Shown in pieces: positions 34,527 through 42,902 of a DNA stretch of 64,000 nt; the stretch's first letter is position 1, and each line of letters begins with the position of its first letter. Source of the DNA: Bacillus sp. S3 (GTDB lineage Bacteria; Bacillota; Bacilli; Bacillales; Cytobacillaceae); NCBI RefSeq assembly GCF_005154805.1, contig NZ_CP039727.1:803501-867500 (forward strand), given 5' to 3'. The position numbers were made by a program, and so were the translations under genes. The notes under the pieces are model-generated. The model did no database searches and was not told the origin of the DNA. It saw only the letters and a program-made list of their open reading frames with translations.

Positions 34527-35975
34527 TTAGTAAATGACAACCGGGTCGTAAGTGCTGAGGTTATCATATACGCTTTTCATCAAACTAGGAGGCGTGTTGA
34601 CGCAGCCGCCTGAACCTGCTGTTAAATAAGCAGTACTTGACCAATTTGTCCTCCAGCTGGCATCGTGGAACCCTTGGCCGCTGTTTGTAAACGGAGCCCA
34701 GTAATTTACCTTAACGGCATAATCGCCTTTACCTACCGCAGTGCCCTTAAGTGTGTACTGTTGGCGTTTATAGAGGATATACCACACTCCTGGTGTTGTA
34801 TCTTCACCAGTGCTATGTTTGCCGGTCACTACATGCGTTGTAAGTGCCAATTTTCCATCTTTGTAAATCCAAATACGCTGTTCGGCAATGGATACTTCCG
34901 CATATGTGTCGCCAATGCCATTATTCGTTGTTGTTTCATAACCGATGCCTTCATTACTCCAGCCATTGCCGTAAATATTTGATGCAGGAATCGATTTTTC
35001 CCCTTTTTCAAAAGCCTCTTGAATCCGCGTTGTTTCTTTATCAGCATCAATTGCCCAGCCATAGCCTTTTCCTTTCACTGTTATGACCGAGCCTGAGTGG
35101 GTTTTAAATGCAAAATCTTTATTTAATGTGGATTGAGAACGATTAATTTCATCAATCTTGTTCTTAATATCACTCTCAGTGATGGTAATCTTCATGTCTT
35201 TAGACACAGAGGCATTTTTAATTAATTCACTGGCATCTAATGAATAAACTTGATCCTGAACCTTATATTCAATCGTTTGTTGAAGGAGTTCACTCAGCTT
35301 TTTCTCTTCATTTTTCACAATTGAACTGTTTTCTTTGACGGGTTGAATGTAGACAGGCTTCAAATGAATGTTACTTTTAAAATCCTGCTTGTCGTAATCC
35401 TGCAATAGACTAGTGACATCATATTGTTCACCATTCATGCTTTTAGTGATAACAATCTTGCCCTGTTCCAGCTTCGCCTCAGCGTCTTGGGGAGCTTGTA
35501 AATGCTTATTCATGGATAAGAGCTTTTCTTTTACAAGCTTTTTCATCGTTTTGCTTCGATATTGATCCGCCTTTTCGGGTATCAGCAAATAATTTATACC
35601 CTTTGAGGAAGGAAAAAATGTCCACTGGCTTTTTTGTAATTTTTTAACCTCATGCAAATCTTTATCAGTAAATCCCATCTTTGTGTCTTTTTCATCTAAA
35701 ATGAGCTGTTGTCCGATATAGACTCTGTTTTGTAATTCAGCTGTTTTTAATTTTTTTATTGCCTGCTCAGCAGTCAGCCCGCCAATATTTGTATCATTAA
35801 TCGTAATCTGCGAATTGAAGCGGGTTGCCTGATAATAACTAATTCCTCCAATTAGAAGCGCAATAATAATGATGATACCCGTCGATAAAAGCTTCCAGCT
35901 TTTAAACCGCTTGGTAGATTTTACACGCCGTCTTTTATCAACTTCCCCAGCTGATTCAGTTGCCTTGTTGTTCAT
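34527..35975 (-). CDS. L,D-transpeptidase with peptidoglycan-binding repeats, membrane-anchored
   Basis: A 482-residue protein with a basic N-terminus, one membrane anchor (about 27-49), two PG-binding-4-like extracellular repeats (about 60-330) and a C-terminal YkuD catalytic domain. The catalytic cysteine lies in AGSGGCVNTP with histidine in FHDASWR. It would form 3-3 cross-links or attach proteins to peptidoglycan outside the membrane. A small coiled-coil gene follows. Confidence 0.9.
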   Translation of the reverse strand: MNNKATESAGEVDKRRRVKSTKRFKSWKLLSTGIIIIIALLIGGISYYQATRFNSQITINDTNIGGLTAEQAIKKLKTAELQNRVYIGQQLILDEKDTKMGFTDKDLHEVKKLQKSQWTFFPSSKGINYLLIPEKADQYRSKTMKKLVKEKLLSMNKHLQAPQDAEAKLEQGKIVITKSMNGEQYDVTSLLQDYDKQDFKSNIHLKPVYIQPVKENSSIVKNEEKKLSELLQQTIEYKVQDQVYSLDASELIKNASVSKDMKITITESDIKNKIDEINRSQSTLNKDFAFKTHSGSVITVKGKGYGWAIDADKETTRIQEAFEKGEKSIPASNIYGNGWSNEGIGYETTTNNGIGDTYAEVSIAEQRIWIYKDGKLALTTHVVTGKHSTGEDTTPGVWYILYKRQQYTLKGTAVGKGDYAVKVNYWAPFTNSGQGFHDASWRTNWSSTAYLTAGSGGCVNTPPSLMKSVYDNLSTYDPVVIY

Positions 35976-36264
35976 AAACCTTCCCTCCGCCTACCTAATT
36001 ACCTATTGTAAGACTGTCTATCGACTAATCTAGTGTTTTGGTAACAAAACCCTCGATTAGTTTACCTTATTATGCTTAAATAATCACTATTATTTTACTA
36101 GACTGTATGGCACAGATATTACCATTATTTGAATTAAGTATGAGATGATAGGATTAATATATTCCTAGTTTACCATCTTCAGTAAAGTTTTGGAAATGAA
36201 ACTACTTTCCTATATTAGGTGGTTAATTTGGCCTGAAAATATGGGGGGAATTCACAAATATGGA

Positions 36265-36311
36265 GGGAGTCAGGCATCATTTTCGAGGATTGCAAAAGGT
36301 GCCTGACTCCC
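36265..36311. repeat. GTGCCTG-family palindromic element
   Basis: Perfect 12-base arms GGGAGTCAGGCA (36265-36276) and TGCCTGACTCCC (36300-36311). The rest of the 355-base gap 35976-36330 is AT-rich and shows no gene. Confidence 0.85.
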
Positions 36312-36330
36312 AGTGTTTTAGTGAAGGTGA

Positions 36331-36582
36331 TTAAGCTCTATTTTCAACCTCCTGAGCACTAAATAAATCCTTGAAATCAGACCAGTTCATTTTTCGTTTT
36401 AAATAATCACGAAAGGAATAGCAGCTTTTTTCTTGTGGATGAGTGTAAATGTATGAAACAAAGATTTGCAGCCGTACTTGAATCATAAAATAATAACGAT
36501 TATTTATGGCTAATACAGGGATGTCAATTACTTTAATTTTTTGTCCAACAACATTTTTGAACTCTAGACTTTTACATAACAA
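36331..36582 (-). CDS. Short hypothetical protein, possibly 5'-truncated
   Basis: An 83-residue frame with no good start: TTG 36582 has only a weak site, and the frame stays open upstream for another 15 codons without ATG or GTG. The content is mixed, hydrophobic in the middle (VRLQIFVSYIY). It may be the remnant of a longer gene that lost its 5' end; two GTGCCTG-family palindromes flank it (36265-36311 and 36691-36733). No family recognised. Confidence 0.35.
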   Translation of the reverse strand: MLCKSLEFKNVVGQKIKVIDIPVLAINNRYYFMIQVRLQIFVSYIYTHPQEKSCYSFRDYLKRKMNWSDFKDLFSAQEVENRA

Positions 36583-36690
36583 AATATCATCTTCTTTTTC
36601 CGTTTTCTTTATAGTATAAACTATTTTTTATTGAAATTTATCTAAATATTAAGTGTTCAAAAATAATTCAGACTTTTCATCTTAAAGCGA

Positions 36691-36733
36691 GGGGACAGGC
36701 AAGTGTTTCAGTTAAAACACTTGGCCTGTCCCC
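36691..36733. terminator. Palindromic element (GGGGACAGGC type) after nspC
   Basis: GGGGACAGGC (36691-36700) pairs with GCCTGTCCCC, with inner AAGTGTTT/AAACACTT. It lies ten bases beyond the nspC stop and probably ends that transcript although the T-run is poor. Confidence 0.7.
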
Positions 36734-36742
36734 ATGTCATAC

Positions 36743-37870
36743 TCAAGCAAGTCTCATCTTAAAATCTTGATAGCCAAATTGGTGAACAATCCGGCAGTCT
36801 CCATCTTTAGCTTGTACAGCGATGGCTGGTAATGGCATGCCGTTGAAAGTCGTGTTTTTGACCATCGTATAGATCGCCATATCACCAAAAACTAAACGGT
36901 CGCCGCTCTTTAATGGCTGATCGAAAGAATAATCTCCGATGACGTCGCCTGTAAGACAGGTTTGCCCGCCAAGTCGATAGGTGAATGGTTTCTCGCCTGC
37001 TTCACCTGATCCAAGAAGTGGAGGACGATAAGGCATTTCCAGCACATCTGGCATATGGCAGGTGGCAGAAGTATCAAGAATTGCAATATCCATTCCGTTT
37101 TGATGTAAATCAAGTACGGATGTAATGAGATAACCTGCATTAAGGGCGATTGCTTCTCCAGGCTCAAGATAAACTTCTAAATTATATTTATCCTGCATTC
37201 TCTTAATACAAGCTTCTAATCTCGGAATATCGTAATCTTCCCTTGTGATGTGGTGACCGCCGCCGAAATTGATCCATTCCATTTGTGGCAGCCATTCTCC
37301 AAACCTTTCTTCAACCGCATTAAGTGTAGTTTCCAAGTCATCAGAGTTTTGCTGACAGAGTGTGTGGAAATGCAAACCTGAAACACCTTCAAGCAATTCG
37401 GGACGGAAATGCTCACGGGTTACACCGAATCGAGAACCTGGTGAACATGGATCATATATGGCATGGCCAATTTGTGTTGAGCATTCAGGATTGATGCGCA
37501 GGCCAACTTTCCTGCCAGCTTTAAGAGCTTTAGCTTTAAATTTTTCTAGCTGTGAAAAAGAATTAAAGATAATATGATCGCAAATCGAGATAATTTCATC
37601 GATTTCATCTTCACGGTAGGCAGGGGCAAAGACGTGATTCTCTTTGCCCATTTCTTCGTAACCTAGACGTGCCTCGAATAATCCACTTGCGGTAGTACCA
37701 CTTAAATATGTTCCAATGAGGGGATACATTGTTGTCATAGAAAATGCCTTTTGTGCCAAAACAATCTTAGCTCCTGTACGCTGCATAACACCGTTAAGGA
37801 TTTTTAGATTTCTTTCGACGAGACTTTCATCGACGACATAACATGGTGTTGGTAATTCTTCAAACCGCAT
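36743..37870 (-). CDS. nspC: Carboxynorspermidine decarboxylase
   Basis: A 375-residue fold-III PLP decarboxylase. The start FEELPTPCYVVDE and PLP lysine Lys41 in LAQKAF are typical of NspC, as are HFHTLCQ, INFGGGHH and the C-terminal CHMPDVLEMPYRP with the catalytic cysteine. It converts carboxynorspermidine or carboxyspermidine to the triamine in the cytoplasm. It begins one base after the stop of the dehydrogenase gene, so the two form a tight operon providing the non-SAM route to polyamines. Confidence 0.94.
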   Translation of the reverse strand: MRFEELPTPCYVVDESLVERNLKILNGVMQRTGAKIVLAQKAFSMTTMYPLIGTYLSGTTASGLFEARLGYEEMGKENHVFAPAYREDEIDEIISICDHIIFNSFSQLEKFKAKALKAGRKVGLRINPECSTQIGHAIYDPCSPGSRFGVTREHFRPELLEGVSGLHFHTLCQQNSDDLETTLNAVEERFGEWLPQMEWINFGGGHHITREDYDIPRLEACIKRMQDKYNLEVYLEPGEAIALNAGYLITSVLDLHQNGMDIAILDTSATCHMPDVLEMPYRPPLLGSGEAGEKPFTYRLGGQTCLTGDVIGDYSFDQPLKSGDRLVFGDMAIYTMVKNTTFNGMPLPAIAVQAKDGDCRIVHQFGYQDFKMRLA

Positions 37871-37871
37871 T

Positions 37872-39110
37872 TTATTTAATTAGCTCCGCTTCTTTTTTTT
37901 GAGCAGGTTCATCGTCAACAAGAACTGGATTAAAATCTTCTACCCATGGCAGTCCCCATTTGTTTAATTCTTCCATGAATGGATCTGGATCAAATTCTTC
38001 AATATTGTATACGCCAGCTTTGTTCCATTTACCGGTCATGATCATCGCTGCACCGATCATGGCAGGCACACCTGTTGTATAAGAAACGGCTTGAGAGCCA
38101 ACTTCCCTATAGCACTCTTGGTGGTCACATACATTGTATACATAATAGGTTTTTTCTTTTCCGTCCTTTTTTCCTCTAAAAATACAGCCGATGTTTGTTT
38201 TGCCAACTGTACGAGGTCCTAGGGTTGCCGGATCTGGTAATACTGCCTTTAAGAATTGAAGCGGGATGATTTGTTTTCCTTCGAATTCAATTGGCTCAAT
38301 GGAAGTCATTCCAACATTTTCAAGGGCCTTAAGGTGTGTAAGATAGCTTTGGCCAAATGTCATGAAGAAACGAATACGCTTAATCCCAGGGATATTTTGA
38401 GCAAGAGACTCAAGTTCTTCGTGGTATAGCAAGTACATATCTTTCTGACCCACTTCAGCAAAGTTATACTCACGCTTGATTTCCATTGGCTCCGTTTCAA
38501 TCCATTCGCCGTTTTCCCAATAACGACCGTTGGCAGAAACTTCACGAATATTGATTTCAGGGTTGAAATTTGTGGCGAACGGATAGCCATGGTCACCGCC
38601 ATTACAGTCAAGGATGTCAATATATTCGATTTCATCAAAATAATGTTTTAACGCATAAGCAGAGAATACGCCAGTTACACCTGGGTCAAAGCCGCTGCCT
38701 AAAAGAGCAGTAATGCCGGCTTTTTCAAAACGCTCACGGTATTCCCATTGCCATTTGTATTCAAATTTAGCTGTATCTTCTGGCTCATAGTTTGCGGTAT
38801 CCATGTAGTGTGTTTTTGTTGCAAGACAAGCATCCATGATGGTTAAGTCTTGGTACGGTAACGCTAAATTCATCACAATATCAGGTTTTACTTCATTGAT
38901 TAATGCGATTAACTCATCTACATTATCTGCATCCACTTGTGCAGTTGTAATTTTTGTTTTGCGGCCATCAAGTTTGGCTTTTAAATCATCACATTTTGAT
39001 TTTGTCCGGCTTGCAATGCAGATTTCTTCAAATACCTCACTGTTTTGAACGCATTTGTGGACGGCAACGGATGCCACGCCGCCAGCACCAATAATAAGAG
39101 CTTTCCCCAT
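37872..39110 (-). CDS. Carboxynorspermidine/carboxyspermidine dehydrogenase (saccharopine-dehydrogenase family)
   Basis: A 412-residue NAD(P)H enzyme that condenses aspartate semialdehyde with a diamine to carboxy-(nor)spermidine, the substrate of NspC. The Rossmann start MGKALIIGAGGVASVAVHKC and NLALPYQDLTIMDACL are family features. ATG 39110 is chosen for its GGAG site; an in-frame upstream frame would run through an intrinsic terminator. Its 5' leader carries a candidate leader peptide and terminator (39161-39273), implying attenuation. Confidence 0.92.
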   Translation of the reverse strand: MGKALIIGAGGVASVAVHKCVQNSEVFEEICIASRTKSKCDDLKAKLDGRKTKITTAQVDADNVDELIALINEVKPDIVMNLALPYQDLTIMDACLATKTHYMDTANYEPEDTAKFEYKWQWEYRERFEKAGITALLGSGFDPGVTGVFSAYALKHYFDEIEYIDILDCNGGDHGYPFATNFNPEINIREVSANGRYWENGEWIETEPMEIKREYNFAEVGQKDMYLLYHEELESLAQNIPGIKRIRFFMTFGQSYLTHLKALENVGMTSIEPIEFEGKQIIPLQFLKAVLPDPATLGPRTVGKTNIGCIFRGKKDGKEKTYYVYNVCDHQECYREVGSQAVSYTTGVPAMIGAAMIMTGKWNKAGVYNIEEFDPDPFMEELNKWGLPWVEDFNPVLVDDEPAQKKEAELIK

Positions 39111-39160
39111 GTTTTTAATCTCCTGACTTAATAGATTTTTTAAAAAAATTGCACAACAAC

Positions 39161-39206
39161 AAAAAAAGCAAGTGTAAAACGCAAACCTGCGCACAACACT
39201 TGCTTT
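39161..39206 (-). terminator. Leader terminator (attenuator) ahead of the polyamine operon
   Basis: On the minus strand AAAGCAAGTGT pairs with ACACTTGCTTT around a GC-rich loop (with CGCA/TGCG inside), followed by seven T. It lies about 50 bases before the dehydrogenase ATG, inside its own leader, and the nearest upstream gene is on the other strand, so it cannot be an upstream gene's terminator. Confidence 0.85.
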
Positions 39207-39273
39207 AGATATAATCATCAATATTAAAAAGAAGGTATATACATGACAAAAGCCCTAAGTATACATCTATCAT
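39205..39273 (-). CDS. Candidate 22-codon leader peptide
   Basis: A short frame beginning MIDVYLGLLSCIYL and ending in Asp-Asp-Tyr-Ile-stop. AGGA lies six bases before the ATG. The TAA stop (39205-39207) sits exactly at the base of the terminator's 5' arm, the geometry seen in translation-coupled attenuators. A predicted promoter starts about 45 bases upstream. Not proven to be translated. Confidence 0.5.
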   Translation of the reverse strand: MIDVYLGLLSCIYLLFNIDDYI

Positions 39274-39324
39274 AAAAGTCCTGGGACATTATGGCAGAAA
39301 GCTCTTTAATATTCAAAATATATC

Positions 39325-39353
39325 ATTATAGGATCAGAGTCTATATAGCAAAT
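39325..39353 (-). promoter_or_regulatory. Candidate promoter of the polyamine operon
   Basis: A perfect TATAAT (39325-39330) with a poor -35 (ATTTGC, 39348-39353) 17 bases upstream. Confidence 0.45.
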
Positions 39354-39457
39354 AATTACTTTTACCACTCTTATTGACCGTTTCACAAGTTGTGTGCATT
39401 TGCACTGGTTGTAAAGTAACCAACTTATAAAATTTGAGCTTTTAACTCAATCAATAG

Positions 39458-39473
39458 GGCAACTATAGTTGCC
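39458..39473. repeat. Perfect 16-bp palindrome in a divergent intergenic region
   Basis: GGCAACTATAGTTGCC equals its own reverse complement. It lies in the 731-base gap between the polyamine operon and the YjdM/PhnA-like gene, followed by a GC-rich stretch (CCCGGCTGTCCG). Possible operator; no class recognised. The rest of the gap shows only AT-rich sequence besides the leader elements listed. Confidence 0.6.
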
Positions 39474-39842
39474 AATCGGCATTTGACCCGGCTGTCCGTA
39501 TGGCCTTAACTTCCTAAAATGAAGTGGTCAAAATTATCTGCTTGGAAAGACTCAATAATTTGAATAGTAGCTTTCCAATTAAAAAGAACTTTTTCATATT
39601 ATCAGTATATTGCATAAATAGCAAGAGGAAAATCAATTTTTTTTTTTGGAAAATCTTGTGCGCGGCTTTTTTTCGAATAGGCGACTTTCTTAAGGTGTTA
39701 ATCCGGTTTCTAGGAGGGCTTGTCGATAGAAGGAGAGTATGCCAATGTAGATGGATAGTATGATCTCCCTATGAAATTTTCAGTTCACGATCGATATTCT
39801 TATATTTGGAAATTTACAGGGATGAATGGAGGAAATGAGAAT

Positions 39843-40184
39843 ATGTCAAGTTTACCAAACTGTCCAAAATGTAATTCAGAATACACGTATGAGGATCAAA
39901 GCCTTTTTGTTTGCCCGGAATGTGCTCATGAGTGGGCTTTAAACTCAGAAACGGAAAATAATGAAGACCAAAAGATCGTCAAGGATGCAAATGGAAATGT
40001 TTTAACTGATGGGGATTCTGTAACAGTCATCAAGGACCTGAAAGTAAAAGGAAGCTCATCCGTCTTAAAAGTAGGCACAAAAGTGAAAAATATACGTTTA
40101 GTTGATGGGGACCATGATATTGATTGTAAAATTGATGGTTTTGGAGCAATGAAATTAAAATCTGAATTTGTTAAAAAGGTATAA
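39843..40184 (+). CDS. YjdM/PhnA-like zinc-ribbon protein
   Basis: A 113-residue protein with an N-terminal zinc ribbon ([12 protein letters not shown]...CPECAHEW, two CxxC pairs) and a C-terminal small beta domain ([27 protein letters not shown]). These are the two parts of the alkylphosphonate-utilisation-named PhnA/YjdM family, whose real role is unclear. ATG 39843 is chosen because the family begins right before [13 protein letters not shown] lies about ten bases upstream. No phosphonate genes are nearby. Confidence 0.88.
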   Translation: MSSLPNCPKCNSEYTYEDQSLFVCPECAHEWALNSETENNEDQKIVKDANGNVLTDGDSVTVIKDLKVKGSSSVLKVGTKVKNIRLVDGDHDIDCKIDGFGAMKLKSEFVKKV

Positions 40185-40221
40185 ATACAGTCGTAAAAAA
40201 CAGAAATGATATCTAATAATA

Positions 40222-40260
40222 GGTGCCTGGCCCCGGATTAGTGAATGGGGGTCAGGCATT
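40222..40260. terminator. GTGCCTG-family element after the YjdM-like gene
   Basis: GGTGCCTGGCCCC pairs with GGGGGTCAGGCATT and is followed by a short T-run, so it can end the YjdM/PhnA-like transcript. Confidence 0.75.
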
Positions 40261-40341
40261 TTAAAATTTACAGGTAATGTGGCCTGTATAAATTAATCCT
40301 TTAGAATGGGTATTGCATGATTTATTAACCTCATAACACTT

Positions 40342-40439
40342 CAATGAGCGGATTTAGGCGTCTTATGGGCGAATAATGCCATTCAATGGGCGAATATCGA
40401 TGTTCAATGGGCGGATATTGCCATTTAATGAGCGAATCC
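40342..40439 (-). repeat. Intergenic tandem array, 21-bp period (five units)
   Basis: GGGCGAAT-type cores begin at 40346, 40367, 40388, 40409 and 40430, exactly 21 bp apart. On the minus strand the unit reads ATTCGC(C/T)CATT with variable filler, closely matching the ATTCGC(C/T)GATAAA unit at 3425-3505 in the opposite orientation. Confidence 0.9.
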
Positions 40440-40479
40440 AAAAATGCGACATTCTTTTTTGAAATAGTCGAAGGAATTC

Positions 40480-40511
40480 ACAAGCAAAAATCTAGAGAAG
40501 ATTTTGCTTGT
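40480..40511. repeat. Inverted repeat between convergent-side genes
   Basis: ACAAGCAAAA and TTTTGCTTGT flank TCTAGAGAAG-type loop sequence. On the plus strand a GATTTT follows, so weak termination is possible. Confidence 0.55.
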
Positions 40512-40563
40512 GATTTTAATATGGTTTATCTACGGTTGCCTGACCTCGATTGTGTCAAAATCA

Positions 40564-41004
40564 TTATTCAAAAATATAACTTATAACATCCAAGGCTTGA
40601 TCAACGGTTTCCACAGTTACATTCGCTTTATTGGAAAGTTCTTTTAATGGATGTATTAATGATTCAGGCCTAATGATTATGGTAGGTTTGTTCATTGCAA
40701 TTGCTGTGCTGGCATCCATGGCTGTATTCCATTGCTTATACTTTTCACCAAATAGGGCAATGACTATATCTGATTTCTGCATTAAAACCTGGGTTCTGAA
40801 ATTGTTTATATCAGAGGCAGCATCATCCTTATAGAAATTTCCGGGCTGAGGACCGAGAATTTCTTCGCCGATATTGTCTGATCGTTCATGGTTTGTTTGA
40901 GGTGCGACAAATACTAAGGGTAGATTTTTTTCTTTTGCCTTTTTCTTTACGTCTTCTCTCCAAGTATCATGAATCTGCCCAGCTAAATACACAGTTAATT
41001 CCAA
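40564..41004 (-). CDS. ytoQ: YtoQ-family protein
   Basis: A 146-residue cytoplasmic protein closely matching B. subtilis YtoQ along its length: ELTVYLAGQIHDTW at the start, NHERSDNIGEEI, ALFGEKYKQWNTAMDAS and IIRPESLIHPLKELSNKAN. The fold is probably related to nucleoside 2-deoxyribosyltransferase-like proteins; the role is unknown. TTG 41004 is chosen because GGAGGGG lies just upstream and the family starts here; an in-frame ATG at 41025 has only a weak site. Confidence 0.9.
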   Translation of the reverse strand: MELTVYLAGQIHDTWREDVKKKAKEKNLPLVFVAPQTNHERSDNIGEEILGPQPGNFYKDDAASDINNFRTQVLMQKSDIVIALFGEKYKQWNTAMDASTAIAMNKPTIIIRPESLIHPLKELSNKANVTVETVDQALDVISYIFE

Positions 41005-41212
41005 TATGACCCCTCCAAAATTCATTTTTCTATCCCTATACTATAAAATTTTGTAAGATTTTCAAAGGATTAGGATTCCTGCAAGGGTTAAACAAATGCA
41101 ACTCATTGGCAAATGAAACCTTTTTCCATTTTTTAACGTAGAAAAGATACAAGCAAAAATAGAAGGATTTTCGTGTTTTCGGAGATAAATGAAAAAAAGG
41201 AGTGTGCAAATC

Positions 41213-41641
41213 ATGTACGAATTAAAAACAAAAGAGACCGAGAATAGTGTGATTGAATTTATTGAAAAGGTTGATAGTCTAAAAAAACGTGAAGATGCCT
41301 ATAAATTATTAGATATCTTTACGGAAACGACGGGTTATCCAGCAAAGATGTGGGGTCCCAGTATCATTGGATTCGGTTCCTATCATTATAAATATGAGTC
41401 AGGGCATGAAGGGGATGCACCGCTAGTTGGTTTCTCACCTCGTAAAGTAAAAATCAGTTTATATTTTGCTCCTGGAGAAACGAAACGGGAAGAATTGCTA
41501 GAGGAGTTTGGGAAACATACAACAGGAAAAGCATGTGTCTACATTAATAAAGTAGCAGATATTGATGTTGATGTGTTAAGGGCATTAATTAAGGAGTCCG
41601 TCACGTTTTTGAAAGAAATGTATCCGGAACAGGGGAAATGA
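41213..41641 (+). CDS. DUF1801-domain protein
   Basis: A 142-residue protein of the DUF1801 family with MWGPSIIGFGSYHYKYESG and FSPRKVKISLYF, the two conserved segments of this small YdhG-like fold. The role is unknown. AAAGGAGTG precedes ATG 41213. Single gene, ended by a strong hairpin. Confidence 0.88.
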   Translation: MYELKTKETENSVIEFIEKVDSLKKREDAYKLLDIFTETTGYPAKMWGPSIIGFGSYHYKYESGHEGDAPLVGFSPRKVKISLYFAPGETKREELLEEFGKHTTGKACVYINKVADIDVDVLRALIKESVTFLKEMYPEQGK

Positions 41642-41675
41642 TCAAGACCGTGCCTGTCCAAGGGTGCGAGTGACA

Positions 41676-41705
41676 AATAACGCTCAGAGCATTCTGAGCG
41701 TTATT
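41676..41705 (+). terminator. Intrinsic terminator
   Basis: Perfect AATAACGCTCAGA/TCTGAGCGTTATT stem with a GCAT loop. The 328-base gap to the next gene otherwise shows no gene. Confidence 0.85.
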
Positions 41706-42033
41706 TATATTCTTGTTAATAAAATATAGCTGTAATTTACGATATTTAGCTGAAATATTTGTTATAAAATCTCAGCGGTTAAGAACTGTCAATCCCTTTA
41801 TTCACTATAATTACTGGGAGGAATTCATAAAAGTGGAAAACCATTTGGACTAGGGGAAATTTAAGTTGAATCATTGAAATTGTTGATAGAGTCGGCATAC
41901 CAAAAGAATAGAATTATTTATAATTAGTAGCTGGGCTGCTAGCTGTTAAATTCTTCCTTAAATATGACAAAAATCATATGGTACAATGAATGTGAATTTG
42001 AAAGGAATTTTTCCAAAACGGGAGGATGGGAAT

Positions 42034-42768
42034 ATGATAAAGAAGAAATTAATTCTAACAATTGCGGCCGCTTCGGCATTGGTGATGGCTAATCCTGTGA
42101 TCAATAAGGCAGCTGCTGCAACGACTAGCCCACAGGTGCAAGAAAAAGTATATGTGTACCAAGGCAGTGACATGAATGAACTTAATAGTATCATAGAAAA
42201 ATATCTTGCTAGTTTTGGATTTTCCACTAACGCAGTAAAGCAGCCATCTCAAACACAGAAGAATCAAATAGGGTCAGCTCAGCAGCCAACTAAGACTGCA
42301 GAGGCTAAACCGGTACAGCAGCAGCCAGCTCAGACTGCCGAGGCTAAACCAGTGCAGCAACAGCCGGCAACTTCACAACCTGCAAGTACTTTAAGTGCAT
42401 ATGAACAAAAGGTTGTTGACCTTACAAATCAAGAACGTGCTAAAAACGGTTTACCTGCCCTTAAAGTGGATTTGACGCTAAGCAAAATGGCTCATGAAAA
42501 ATCTCGTGATATGTCTGCCAATGGCTATTTCAGCCACACAAGCCCAACATATGGTTCCCCGTTTGATATGATGAAGAAATACGGGATTACCTATCGTTCA
42601 GCAGGTGAAAACATTGCTATGGGACAAAGAACTCCTGAGGAAGTTGTGAAGGCTTGGATGAATAGTGAAGGGCACCGCAAGAACATTCTAAGTCCAAACT
42701 ACAACTATATTGGAGTAGGTTACGTTTCACAAGGAAACTATTGGACTCAGGAGTTTATAGGGAAATAA
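42034..42768 (+). CDS. Secreted CAP-domain protein (YkwD-like)
   Basis: A 244-residue exported protein with a signal peptide (about 1-26, ending NKAAA-AT), a Gln/Pro/Ala-rich linker with a two-copy TAEAKPVQQQPA repeat (about 85-120), and a C-terminal CAP/SCP domain (about 128-244) with HEKSRDM, GENIAMG and MNSEGHRKNIL. CAP proteins of Bacillus are found in spore and wall fractions; their catalysis is unsettled. GGGAGGATGGG precedes ATG 42034. Confidence 0.92.
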   Translation: MIKKKLILTIAAASALVMANPVINKAAAATTSPQVQEKVYVYQGSDMNELNSIIEKYLASFGFSTNAVKQPSQTQKNQIGSAQQPTKTAEAKPVQQQPAQTAEAKPVQQQPATSQPASTLSAYEQKVVDLTNQERAKNGLPALKVDLTLSKMAHEKSRDMSANGYFSHTSPTYGSPFDMMKKYGITYRSAGENIAMGQRTPEEVVKAWMNSEGHRKNILSPNYNYIGVGYVSQGNYWTQEFIGK

Positions 42769-42770
42769 AG

Positions 42771-42808
42771 CAAAAAAACTTGTAGAGCGTGATTCTCAAG
42801 TTTTTTTG
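42771..42808 (+). terminator. Intrinsic terminator after the CAP gene
   Basis: AAAAAAACTTG/CAAGTTTTTTT hairpin with a T-run. Confidence 0.88.
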
Positions 42809-42902
42809 TACGTTGCGTGATTACTAAAGATGTTTGAAAATTCATATTGTTTCTAAAAGTATAAGTGCCTAGTGTAAAATGAGGAGAGGAGGGTGATAAC
42901 GA

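Noticed and set aside
39421..39520. A c-di-GMP-type or other known riboswitch in the GC-rich patch
   Set aside because: Some short similarities (GGGCAA, GGCC) were seen, but the conserved core of any riboswitch class I know is missing.
40386..40586. A 66-codon plus-strand frame
   Set aside because: Its first third is the 21-bp tandem array read as codons and it has no ribosome binding site or family resemblance.
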